Shown piece after piece: positions 30,428-39,905 of a stretch of DNA of 64,000 nucleotides. A model generated the notes under the pieces. The model searched no databases, was not told the origin of the DNA, and was given only the letters and a program-made list of their open reading frames with translations. Both the position numbers and the translations under genes were made by a program. Origin of the DNA: Gracilaria domingensis (taxonomy: Eukaryota > Rhodophyta > Florideophyceae > Gracilariales > Gracilariaceae); NCBI GenBank assembly GCA_022539475.1, contig VCMS01000203.1:16761-80760 (forward strand). Reading direction: 5' to 3'. Position 1 is the stretch's first letter; every line of letters begins with the position of its first letter.

Positions 30428-31108
30428 TGGAATGACTTCGGGCGCGAAACCGGCGTTCACTCTGGGTCGGGGAAGGTGTGGCGCCACCGCGACCTTCCCC
30501 GGCGACACGAAGCAACGCCCTACGGCGCTTACGTGAGAGTTGATGGGCTGACGGCCCTCATGCGAGAAGGAAATATAGGAGCGGGACGCGTGTAAACCGC
30601 CATTCAAGTGCTAGCTTAGCGCTGCATCGCCAGCTCTCGCGATGATGGCGTATGAGATCAAACCCGGTTCACACTTGTGCTACTGTACTCTACTAGAGGG
30701 TAGAAGGATAGCCCATAAGATACAACGGCGCCTCACTCCTGGCCAATGCGCGAAATCCAAGCGTATGTTAAACATATGGTTGGTACAGTACAACAAACAT
30801 CTGAATTTTGTTCAAAACATTGCATACAAACATTATTTGGTAATCGTACTACTACTAGCTAGAGGGAAGTCCGAAGTTTTGGGACGTTTCCAAGTCCTCT
30901 CTCCTGTCCACTTCGGCCGCCAAAGTTTGGCGTTGAGCTCCGGGCTCGACCATTCCAGAAACGGCACAGAAGATAAATCGTTCTTTATCTCCCGGAATAG
31001 ATCTACGAGGACTCCTACCACTACTGAAAGCGTCTAGTAATCCTTCACTCTGAATGCTTGTTCCCAACCATAACATCTTTCGTTTTGGAGACTTTCGATG
31101 TTTGATAT
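30428..31108. promoter_or_regulatory. Divergent intergenic region, pseudoprotease and IPP isomerase
   Basis: About 0.7 kb between divergent genes. Frames at 30642-31037 (plus) and 30855-31235 (minus) overlap each other and show no domain. The part beside the protease gene is GC-rich. Confidence 0.4.
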
Positions 31109-31972
31109 GTGAAAGCGCCGCAGCTTTGGTACCACATGCAACGTACAGCTTTACCCCTAGCACGGTGGTTATTTTCCAAAAAGATGGTGCGACGTGGTGC
31201 GATAGGAAGATCAAATGTAAGATTAGCGTCGGCAACCTCGTTTGCCAATGACGTTAATCAAAAGCAAGACGTTCTTGCTGAGGCAGATCCAGAGCAAGCC
31301 AGACTTATGGCGGAACAGGTCATCTTGGTAGATCACGAAGATAACGTGCTCGGCAGCATGTCCAAGAAGGACTCTCATCTTGTTGGCAACAATCTACCTC
31401 TACACCGGGCATTTTCCGTTCTCCTGTTCGACACGAAAGGCAGAATGCTGTTGCAACAACGAGCGAATGAGAAAGTTACATTTCCTGCGTATTGGACGAA
31501 CACTGTGTGCTCTCATCCACTATACCGCCCCATTGAGCTTGGCGAGGAAGACGGAGGAGATTCTGTGATGGGGGCGAAGCACGCAGCTATTAGAAAATTA
31601 TCTCACGAATTAGGAGTTAAAAGTGGAGCAGTCCAAGCTCATGATCTCCTGTTTATGACTCGAATCCTCTACAGATCTGAGTGCGAAGGTAGTATTTGGG
31701 GTGAACACGAGCTTGATTACATTTTCTTTGTTCAGAAAGACATCGAGATACAACCTGAGCCAAATGAAGTTCAGAAAGTGCTTTATGTGACAAAGGAAGA
31801 GCTTTATGACATGTTCAACGAGGGGGAGAAGTCAAATGCTTTAAAAATAACTCCGTGGTTTGCGTTGGTTATGAAGAACTTTGGTTGGTCTTGGTGGGAC
31901 ATTGTGATGGAAAAAGGCTTCCCAGAGCTGGAAAGTCTACAGGACAATCGCATTCGTAAGTATTCAGAATAG
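31109..31972 (+). CDS. IDI1: Isopentenyl-diphosphate delta-isomerase, type I
   Basis: 287 residues. The Nudix-fold isomerase body starts at about 70 (LVDHEDNVLG). It has the catalytic Cys in TNTVCSHP, the basic/acidic Nudix-like segment AAIRKLSHELGV, and the catalytic Glu region GEHELDYIFF, followed by a Trp-rich C-terminus (WSWWDIV). It interconverts IPP and DMAPP, the isoprenoid building blocks. Residues 1-50 are basic, with several possible starts (Met 1, 10 and 26), and look like an organelle-targeting peptide. The MEP-pathway enzyme DXR is encoded 15 kb away in this window. Confidence 0.95.
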   Translation: MKAPQLWYHMQRTALPLARWLFSKKMVRRGAIGRSNVRLASATSFANDVNQKQDVLAEADPEQARLMAEQVILVDHEDNVLGSMSKKDSHLVGNNLPLHRAFSVLLFDTKGRMLLQQRANEKVTFPAYWTNTVCSHPLYRPIELGEEDGGDSVMGAKHAAIRKLSHELGVKSGAVQAHDLLFMTRILYRSECEGSIWGEHELDYIFFVQKDIEIQPEPNEVQKVLYVTKEELYDMFNEGEKSNALKITPWFALVMKNFGWSWWDIVMEKGFPELESLQDNRIRKYSE

Positions 31973-32368
31973 GGCATAGCGACAGTCCGGTCTTTCCTTA
32001 CTAGATGGTTTATATCAGGCTTTCTTCAAGGGCCAGTGTCTTAACAAAGGAGCGAGAGACAGCTTCATCATTGATGTAACCGAAAATCCCATTGGCGTCC
32101 ATAGGTCCGGACTGGTGCATGTTAGAAATGGCTCGCTCTATGACTTTAGGAATTTACTTTTGAGCATATGTACATTGATGCCACATTGGTTACCTACAGT
32201 CAAAATGGGCAGTTCCCGCAGTAGAACACTCTTGCGATCTGAACCTCCACGTAGCTTATCGTCTAGGATCAATATTCTCTTCGAAGCGATGGGAGGCGTT
32301 CAGCGTTTGACATGCGTTTCTACAGCTTCCTTTAATTCACTATACGTATACCGTTGATACCTTCCGCT
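31973..32368. other. Intergenic between convergent genes
   Basis: IPP isomerase and the glycosyltransferase gene converge. Nothing recognised. Confidence 0.5.
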
Positions 32369-33442
32369 TCACACTAGATGGACATACTCCACCCCCTTTT
32401 CCAAATGTAGAGAGTCCAGGTTTGCCTCAAAGCCGCCCCCGGATCTATCGAGCGCAACGCAGCATGCAATGGGCGGCCGAACCTGCGAAAAGTGAACCAC
32501 TGGTTTGTCATAAACTACCTTTCCGATCTTCTTGACGTCAACGTCCGCCCACATTGTTACCAAATTCTGCGAACGTTGAGAAAGTCTCCGAAAAACATCT
32601 CGCCCATCACGTCCACACCCCCATATTGCAAACCCATCCTGCCAGGCTGGTAAGGACAAGACAAGACTTTCAAAGGCTTCAACTCGTATTGAAAGCAGCG
32701 TGCGTCTATGCAAAGTGTGGCTAGTCATTTCGTCGTGGTAGCGGTATCCAGTTAGGCTGTCCCCGTTAAGTTTTCCTAATTTGAAACCGTTCTTCATGGC
32801 ATCATATAGGAAGTGCATATCTTCGGCTACCCCTCTGCCTTCTCGGAAATTTGTTGTTTCCCACACTTCGGTTCTACATGACACGGTGGGGAATGCTAAG
32901 GGAGCATCCCGAAACGCATGTGCAAATAAATCATCAGTTCGAAGTCTTTGATGGTATCGTTCATAACGAGGAGTTGATCCAAAAGGGATGCGGTCAAATA
33001 CTCCACCGATAACATCATACCGATTTTCCACAGATTGAAACGCTTCCAATGTTCTTGCTATACGCATAGGTCTCATCACGTCGTCAGCATCTTGAAAGAC
33101 GAGAACGGGAGAACACGCATTTCGGCAAGCCTTATTACGTGCACTGCCAACTCCAGAAGGGCCATCTTCCGCGCGATAGAACAGAACTCGACCAAAAGCG
33201 CGACAGAGGATGTCCAACAACGATTCCACAATTTCGCAGGATTTGTCGGTTGATGAGTCATCGAGTAGTACAAACTCAACGCGTTTAAGGTCTACATTCT
33301 TCTGTTGAAGTATTGAATCTAGACATTCCTTCAGAAAATGAGCTCCGTTGTAAATCGGTGTTATAATAGAGCAAAGAAAACTATCAATTCTACAAGCAGA
33401 TTCGATCTTTATACCATCTGCCATGTGTACCATTTTGTACAA
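32369..33442 (-). CDS. B3GNTL1/QTGAL-like family 2 glycosyltransferase
   Basis: 357 residues. The GT-A fold begins with SIITPIYNGAHFLKECLDS, the DXD-type metal site is FQDADDVMRP, and a GSARNKA block lies between. The C-terminal half (FAIWGCGRDGRDVFRRL ... RPPIACCVALDRSGGGFE ... LHLEKG) matches the tail of animal B3GNTL1. That protein is now known as QTGAL, which adds galactose to the queuosine at the wobble position of tRNA-Tyr. No signal peptide or membrane helix is visible, fitting a cytosolic tRNA-modifying role rather than a Golgi one. Function in algae is inferred from homology. Confidence 0.82.
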   Translation of the reverse strand: MYKMVHMADGIKIESACRIDSFLCSIITPIYNGAHFLKECLDSILQQKNVDLKRVEFVLLDDSSTDKSCEIVESLLDILCRAFGRVLFYRAEDGPSGVGSARNKACRNACSPVLVFQDADDVMRPMRIARTLEAFQSVENRYDVIGGVFDRIPFGSTPRYERYHQRLRTDDLFAHAFRDAPLAFPTVSCRTEVWETTNFREGRGVAEDMHFLYDAMKNGFKLGKLNGDSLTGYRYHDEMTSHTLHRRTLLSIRVEAFESLVLSLPAWQDGFAIWGCGRDGRDVFRRLSQRSQNLVTMWADVDVKKIGKVVYDKPVVHFSQVRPPIACCVALDRSGGGFEANLDSLHLEKGVEYVHLV

Positions 33443-34191
33443 CCCGGATGTTTTGTTGCTTTCCCCTCCTGGTGCCTCGACAACGCTCCCGGTGGAATGA
33501 AACGACTCTAGCCACGATTGTAGCTCATAGATATTTGGCTGAAGAAAATCAAAAGGGTAATGGCGTGATCGCCTGATCAGTTGAAGGATGAGATGAGCAA
33601 GTTTCTGATGCTTTTCTTATTAGCTGGCATAGGAATTGTCACTCTTCTGGGTCCATTTAATAAACTCTTATGAAAACCTATGCGCCCCAGATCTGGGTGT
33701 CGTACTCACGAGGATTCATAGAACTTCTTCACCATTGCCTAGAGTGTTCAATCGTAGTGATGCCACCGTAGCCGTGTTATGAACAATTTACACTGCTGTG
33801 CAGCGGTTGACTGACGAGAGGGCTCAGCAGTAATAGACTAACGTCTCTCTTGAATGAATGATCATGGAGTTCTTGATGGTGAAAGTTTTGAATTCGAAAG
33901 AGGCTATGGACGACGAAGCTGTGGCTTGCTTCGCATTGAAAGGCTTGCACTGGCCCCGGTACAATATTATTGCCCTTTGTGTATGGTTATCATCATGATG
34001 AATGAGAACGACGGAAAGGCTGCCAGGCAGAACTGCTTTTGCCTGCACCCTTTGTATTATGCAAAATTTGCAGAAGTGGTGTAATGCAATCATTGTTGTT
34101 TCTGCTGTCTGGCTAGACGCCGCAGAGACTCGCAGCACGAAGCTCACCTTGCGAACTATCTGCGGCAGCTTCTGAGTTCCTTTTCGAAAGG
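33443..34191. other. Divergent intergenic region, glycosyltransferase and COG8
   Basis: About 0.75 kb. Short frames on both strands; no recognisable feature. Confidence 0.5.
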
Positions 34192-36093
34192 ATGACAGCC
34201 GAGGTATTGGGTGTGCAAGAGAAGCCTCCCGATTCTGTTAATACATCTGTGCCTCTGGATCCGGAAGCAGATGCTGAAGAGGCGCTGAAAGCGATCTGCA
34301 AGTTTGTTCTGAACGACCTGCCTAGTGATGCACCATCCTGTGAAAAGTGGCATGGGCTTCATGCCTACATTGAAGAGCTATGTGGTTATAGCATTGACAG
34401 GTTATCGCGCGAGCCAGATGATCTTAGTTCTGCCTGTATCCGATTGAAGAATGAGCTTGAAGATGTTGCATGCGGGAACTATCGCGCACTTATTGAAAGC
34501 TTTGAATGTGCAGGTGCAGTCCGTGATGGTGTTGCAGATGTACGCTCCAGACTCGATGAGCTAATCACTTCTTTGCCGAAGCTGGCTGACGCCACTCGCC
34601 AGTTTTCGGCAAGCGTCACAGAAAAGCAACGCGAGAGAGAAAGCAGATTGCGTGCCATAACTGAGCATCGAGCTGTGGCGGATATAGTGGAAATGCCAAG
34701 ACTGATGACCACTCTCGTTGGTGCGGAGTTGTATGATGAGGCATTGGAATTGCGCGAATGTGCCATGAAGCTATACACCATGCATGGTGATGAAATTCTA
34801 ATTCGCCATATATGTGAAGAAATGGATGTTCTCACTCAACAAATGGTTCTTCAACTGCTCGTTCTCTTGCGAAACTCCATACAACTCCCGATGTGTTTAC
34901 GAATCGTTGGCTTTCTGCGCCGCCTCGATGTTTTTTCGGAGTACCGATTACGAATGCTGTTTTTGCACTGCCGAGGGGAATGGATGAGAAACGGAATTGA
35001 AACTTCTACGGCCAACACGAGGCAAGCAGAGTTGGTTAGTTTAAGCGACAACATGAGGTCCATGATGTTCGAAATCATTACCCAGTATCGCGCCGTCTTT
35101 GACGATGATACTGAAGAAGGGTCGGATAAGCTTGGAGGAGATTCATCTGCCATATCTGGGAGATTATACTCACATTCGTCGTCAATTTTATTCGACTGGA
35201 CATCTTCCTCAGTCACAGAGTACTTGAACAAGCTTCGCAATGGCATAAGAGATGTTAAAGATGGGGCAGCTCTCAACACAATACTTCAACAGGCGATGTA
35301 CTGCGGTCAATCTCTGGGTCGAGTTGGAGCAGACTTTCGAGCAGCACTTCCCCCAATGTTCGAAGATTCTGTGATGCAAATCTACTGCTCTCACCTAAAT
35401 GCTGCTCTACGGCAATTCGAGATGATGATTGAAGACAATCGGTGGGCTCCTGTGGGATCTTCAGCATTACGAAAGGAGAGGGGACAACTTGGAATGGGAT
35501 CTCAATACAAAAGAGAATTTCAATCTGGTGATGCTGATAGCTCGTCAAATAATGAATATGATCCTCCTCTTGCAATCCTTGATAGCCCACCTTTAGCTGT
35601 GTTCATGAACGGAATCCTTGCTGCTTTCAATGACTTGCGACTTTGCGCCCCGTTATCTCTCGGACCACAGCTTGGAAAAGTCTTGCACGAAACATTGATA
35701 AGTGCGGGAGAGTTTATGACTGCTATTGGCGGTCCAGGAGGGGCATTCTTGAAAAGGTCTGATAGGCCTCACTACGTGTCTATGGCACTTTCCCTACGTG
35801 ATTTATGTGTGCCTCATGTGTCGAAGTGTTTGGAACATTGTATGAACTCGACTGGTTTAATATGTGTCGAAGACCTGCAAGATGTATTAAACACGATGTT
35901 TGGAGACACTCTACCGAAAGTTACGACACTTGGAAATGATGAGCTCCCGAATGAAGAAAGCAGTCATGCCTATCAAGCAGGAGATTCCATTGGTGATGCA
36001 AATAATCACCCTGGCTTGTCCGAAGAAAACGGACATGTTGCCAACTTCGAAGACGTTGACAAGCCGGAGGCAGAGGAGAATTTGATTCTGTAA
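34192..36093 (+). CDS. COG8: Conserved oligomeric Golgi complex subunit 8
   Basis: 633 residues. The N-terminal half matches the Dor1/COG8 family: helices around YIEELCGYSIDRL, then LKNELEDVACGNYRALIESFECAG, then LPKLADATRQF and the block GAELYDEALELRECAMKL. COG is the CATCHR-type tethering complex for retrograde vesicles within the Golgi; COG8 belongs to lobe B. The C-terminal 60 residues are acidic and low in complexity. Length is close to that of animal and plant COG8. The start is the ATG at 34192, followed by a non-conserved acidic segment. Confidence 0.85.
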   Translation: MTAEVLGVQEKPPDSVNTSVPLDPEADAEEALKAICKFVLNDLPSDAPSCEKWHGLHAYIEELCGYSIDRLSREPDDLSSACIRLKNELEDVACGNYRALIESFECAGAVRDGVADVRSRLDELITSLPKLADATRQFSASVTEKQRERESRLRAITEHRAVADIVEMPRLMTTLVGAELYDEALELRECAMKLYTMHGDEILIRHICEEMDVLTQQMVLQLLVLLRNSIQLPMCLRIVGFLRRLDVFSEYRLRMLFLHCRGEWMRNGIETSTANTRQAELVSLSDNMRSMMFEIITQYRAVFDDDTEEGSDKLGGDSSAISGRLYSHSSSILFDWTSSSVTEYLNKLRNGIRDVKDGAALNTILQQAMYCGQSLGRVGADFRAALPPMFEDSVMQIYCSHLNAALRQFEMMIEDNRWAPVGSSALRKERGQLGMGSQYKREFQSGDADSSSNNEYDPPLAILDSPPLAVFMNGILAAFNDLRLCAPLSLGPQLGKVLHETLISAGEFMTAIGGPGGAFLKRSDRPHYVSMALSLRDLCVPHVSKCLEHCMNSTGLICVEDLQDVLNTMFGDTLPKVTTLGNDELPNEESSHAYQAGDSIGDANNHPGLSEENGHVANFEDVDKPEAEENLIL

Positions 36094-36339
36094 ATGTATC
36101 CTATTACTTCCGTAGACAGGGCAGACAAATGTATCCATAGACCCACTGACTATTTGCCACAAACGTGCAAATGAGACGATACCGTTTTCGATCTTTGCCT
36201 TCTGTAGCGTAAAAGGAGGGCGCACAGGCATCGTCCATGTGCAGGAGATGCAACCTTATGCTTTTTAAATCTGTGACACATGGTTTGCCACCCACATTTA
36301 TTACATCTACATGAAGATTTCTGCCTACATAGAAGCTCT

Positions 36340-37722
36340 CTAGGAAGCGACCTTACTTACCACTCTCAGGATGTTAGTCACGGACTTGTTTCCTTCAATA
36401 AGTGTTTCCGAAGTGTATGGGATATTGTGCTTTGCACAGAAAGCCCTGAAAATTGTTCTCAGCTTTGGTAAGTGATGGCGAGGAATTGTGGGGAAGATGT
36501 GGTGCTCAATTTGATAGCTAAGTCCCCCCGTGAACCAGTCAGTGAACCAGTGTGGATCTACGTTCCTAGATGTCCTGACTTGCAGTCTAATGAAGTCAGC
36601 TGCTCGTAGTTCTTTTAGAGTCAGTACATCCATTCCGTTGTGACCAACAGCGAACACAACACCCAAGAGAACTCCGCCAAACGCCTGGGAGGAAAGCATG
36701 AACAACAAAGCGCTGGAGAGCGAGCCGTATATGGCAATCTTCTTGACAAGTAGCAAGTAGAGAGCGTGATGAATGGCAAGGCCGAGCACTTCCACAACAT
36801 ACATGAAGTAACTGGTAACATGGGGGTTCGGAGCTTGCATCTGATAGGTGAGCGACTGCATGACCCAAGAAGTTCGCGCCATACACAAAACTGGCCAATA
36901 CATGATACTCTGATTGCGAAGCATCCAACGCGGGAATTTGTCAAGTTCTTCTCCCTCGATGAGTTTTTCAGACCAGAAGAGAATTGGCATAGTAGCAATG
37001 TCTGGATCCCCTCCACTCGGGGCTTCAGTGACATTCGGGACCGCATGATGATGATTATGCTTGTTCTTCCACCAAGAAACGGAGAATCCCTGAAAAATGT
37101 TACCAACCAGCACGCCAAAGCAGTTGTTAATCGAGCGGTTGATGAACACTTGATGATGCAAAAAGTCGTGAGCCAGCCAGCCACACTGCTGCCAGAACAA
37201 GGCCATGACAAACGCAGCCACAAGAACGGCAATCCATGACGACGGAAAACTGAGTGCGATGAGGACGGATAGGGAGCATATCGCAACATTAGACAGAATC
37301 TTAAACGCATAAAACAACTTTGAAGAATCAAACAAGCGCAAGGCCTGGACCTGTTGACGCATCTTTAGGATATCGCGCACGTAAGTCTCATCAACTCCAT
37401 CAGGTCTCTTTCCACTCGCTAGGTCAATTTCGCCAACACAGAGCGGAGGAAGCAGACGCCACGAGCTCGTAGACGCATGAAACCCAGAATACACATCGGT
37501 GGCATCGGTCCCCGCGGCAGTAAGGATGATATCACCTCCAGGATGGCGCTTTGCAAAGTCTGTCACATCATACACTCGTCCCTTGATAGCGATCCAAGCG
37601 TCATCGACCGCGTTATGACGCGCCAGCTCTGACCAGGAGATACGGCGAGTGTTGCTATCCGCAAAGGGTTCACTGGCAAACGCAGAGCCCTTCACGACCT
37701 GATGGGTCCCGGCAATACACAT
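36340..37722 (-). CDS. Cytochrome b5-fused front-end fatty acid desaturase
   Basis: 460 residues. An N-terminal cytochrome b5 domain carries the haem motif HPGGD (about 60-64). Four or so membrane helices and three histidine boxes follow: HDFLHH, HNHHH, and QIEHH, whose first residue is Gln rather than His. The Gln form of the third box and the b5 fusion define front-end desaturases, which add a double bond between an existing one and the carboxyl end. In red algae such enzymes act in arachidonic and eicosapentaenoic acid synthesis at the ER. Whether it is delta-5, delta-6 or delta-8 cannot be read from the motifs. Confidence 0.92.
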   Translation of the reverse strand: MCIAGTHQVVKGSAFASEPFADSNTRRISWSELARHNAVDDAWIAIKGRVYDVTDFAKRHPGGDIILTAAGTDATDVYSGFHASTSSWRLLPPLCVGEIDLASGKRPDGVDETYVRDILKMRQQVQALRLFDSSKLFYAFKILSNVAICSLSVLIALSFPSSWIAVLVAAFVMALFWQQCGWLAHDFLHHQVFINRSINNCFGVLVGNIFQGFSVSWWKNKHNHHHAVPNVTEAPSGGDPDIATMPILFWSEKLIEGEELDKFPRWMLRNQSIMYWPVLCMARTSWVMQSLTYQMQAPNPHVTSYFMYVVEVLGLAIHHALYLLLVKKIAIYGSLSSALLFMLSSQAFGGVLLGVVFAVGHNGMDVLTLKELRAADFIRLQVRTSRNVDPHWFTDWFTGGLSYQIEHHIFPTIPRHHLPKLRTIFRAFCAKHNIPYTSETLIEGNKSVTNILRVVSKVAS

Positions 37723-38442
37723 ATTTCGGAATTACGCACGAAACGGCCCAGTGCTCTGTTCGCGATTGCTCGAGAGAACAAAGCCAAGCCCTCCGGTGCT
37801 CGAGCAGACGAACAGGGAATGCGCCAGTTCCGTATTCGAGAAGAAGACAACCCGCAAGAGAGCGAGGCGCTGTTGCGCACGTAGTACTACTACGGTAGTA
37901 GACAACAGTTGGCGATGCCAATTGCACGCTGTGATGTTAGGTGTGCCACGGCGAAGCTCAAAAATTGGCGGATAGAACGCAGGTGCGCCAATGCGCGGCG
38001 TGCGGCCGCAAAGCGGCGCTCCCCGCGTGCTCGTTGCGGCACGCGTCGCTCGCGCAGAATTACGCCGCCAGCGGCCGAGCGTCGTCCACCGCTCAGGCGC
38101 GCGCCGCACGCGCGCCTGCAACTTGGCGTCGCTTCGTTGGGCGCGTGCCTCAATCAGCCGCCGCTCCAGTTCGCCAACGGAACCCACGTGTTTCCCGCAG
38201 CTGCTCCGCCCCGGAACTCTTTTCGTACTATGCACGTGCAAAGCACAGATGTCTTCGCACAATCTCGAGTCCCGTAGATGCGCGCATTCCATGGCGGTCC
38301 TCCGCAAGTCCTCAATGGCAGAGTATTTGACGCTTATGATGGAAGGAGGGCGCACAACTTATCCGCTCCTCAAGAGCATCGCCCGCCCGCCCGAGAAGAG
38401 CTTGCCGGAAAATAAGTGGCTCATACCAGCTTACATTTACAA
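37723..38442. promoter_or_regulatory. GC- and CpG-rich region upstream of the desaturase
   Basis: Dense CG dinucleotides from about 37980 to 38140 with ATTGG at 37964-37968 and CCAAT at 37988-37992. Long overlapping frames on both strands here reflect GC richness and have repetitive Arg/Ala composition, so I do not call them. A plus-strand frame ending at 38446 (last 52 codons from 38291) is the only one with ordinary composition; it has no recognisable domain. Confidence 0.4.
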
Positions 38443-39243
38443 TTAGGTAGATGTATCTGAGTCAGAACGGTCTTTAGCCGTTGTACTAGTACCCTCACTG
38501 CCGCTACTACTGCCACTTTCCGAGCGCAACGACTCCGCACTGCCCGATTCCGATGCAATATTTTCCACGCTGCCGTCCTCACCCAAAAGCTCCTCTTCCT
38601 CGCTTTCCTCCTCCTCCTCACTCTCTTGATTTCTGGGATCATCCGGATCATTCAAGTCCCAAAACTCGCTCTTGGGGGCTCCACAAAGCGGGCATTTAAA
38701 CGAGTCTGGGAAGAATTTGAATTCTCGTCCTCGCGCCGGGTACATTTCATAGCCGCATCCCCCGCACTTGAATACGTGAAGTTCGGCCTCTTCCTCCGAC
38801 GATGTAATAGCGGTTTTGGGAACGGTCACCTTGTTGACCGCGGAGGGTCCACTCGACCACTCTCCACTCTTCACCTTAAACATCTTGATTCCCAACGCCA
38901 CAAACCCAAAGCCGACGAAAAACAATGGAAGCACGCCAATGCCGTCCCAATGCGCTTTTGTTTTGAAGCCTAGAATTCCTGTGGACTGAGCTGAGTCCGT
39001 CTCCACGGAGACGCCCTTTTTCTCCTGCGTTGCTGACTTGCCAACGATGCCTATCACTCGCCGTGGTCTGGCCGATCTTTGCGTGTCAGATGTGGACGGA
39101 AGCGCCATTCTCGCTGGTAACGACCTGGTGCGAATGACATGGTGCGCACGTCTAAGCGGCTTTCGTTGCAAATATTGTGTTTCGGTGCTGCTGGGTGACA
39201 ACTTAGCGCCATGAAACGCCGACACGAAGGCGACTGTGCACAT
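38443..39243 (-). CDS. Membrane-anchored plastid rubredoxin
   Basis: 266 residues from the ATG at 39243; this start gives MCTVAFVSAF, with the early Phe of red algal transit peptides. The frame is open further up to 39519 within GC-rich DNA. One membrane helix lies at about 104-121 (VLPLFFVGFGFVALGI). The rubredoxin domain follows, with four iron ligands C160, C163, C184 and C187 (KCGGCGYEMYPARGRE ... FKCPLCGAPKSEF). The last 70 residues are Glu- and Ser-rich. Plastid rubredoxins assist photosystem II or I assembly. Here the helix precedes the rubredoxin domain. Confidence 0.88.
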   Translation of the reverse strand: MCTVAFVSAFHGAKLSPSSTETQYLQRKPLRRAHHVIRTRSLPARMALPSTSDTQRSARPRRVIGIVGKSATQEKKGVSVETDSAQSTGILGFKTKAHWDGIGVLPLFFVGFGFVALGIKMFKVKSGEWSSGPSAVNKVTVPKTAITSSEEEAELHVFKCGGCGYEMYPARGREFKFFPDSFKCPLCGAPKSEFWDLNDPDDPRNQESEEEEESEEEELLGEDGSVENIASESGSAESLRSESGSSSGSEGTSTTAKDRSDSDTST

Positions 39244-39905
39244 GGTTCCCGCGTAACCTGTACAATTCACAGCTGTGTGCAGCGGCAGGAGCGTTCTTGC
39301 AGGGGCGTGTGTATAGTTTGAGTACAAGCTGCGTGAGGGCCGCAGGTCGACAACACGACGGGGGAAAGAACTATTATTCGGCGCGGGAGGACGAGATGCC
39401 CTTGAAAGACTGTGTTTCGACGGACGACGACGACGCCCACGCGGAGTGCTAAAGCGTTGCGCAGATCTTTCGTGGGAGCGTTCTGGGTGCGGGCCGGAAT
39501 GGGCCACGCGCCAACGCACACATGCGTGGCCAATCCAACCTGCAAAAATAGAGCCGTAAATTACATGCCACGCGCCGCGCCGCTGTGGACGTTGCCGCCT
39601 CGAGGGCTCGCACCAAACTTCTCTTATCTAATCCGATAATCGGATCACGTGTCGGCCGCTTGGCACCGTGATCGGCGCGGAACGTGGAGCGCGGATTTGG
39701 TTGATCCCGTTTTTGCAGATCTAAGATCGTCGCCGTCGACCGTCCCATCCTAGTTTTTCATAGAACCGGACGTTTTTCTATCGAGTGGCACTTTATCTTC
39801 AAAGCGTATATCAGCGTCCCATAAACTTCCCCCTCTTCCCCTCTTCAACAGCAACCATTCGCTTTCCATATATCACTTGTGCCTGCTTTGAATCTCCTCG
39901 GGAGG
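39244..39905. promoter_or_regulatory. Divergent promoter, rubredoxin and eIF3m
   Basis: GC-rich 660 bp between divergent genes, with CCAAT at 39530-39534. A pyrimidine-rich run (39828-39848) and AT-rich CATATATC (39868-39875) lie just before the eIF3m start. Confidence 0.4.

Noticed and set aside
37732-38355. Long minus-strand frame and three overlapping plus-strand frames
   Set aside because: All arise in CpG-dense DNA with few stops; their proteins are Arg/Ala/Pro-biased with no domain, and they overlap each other.
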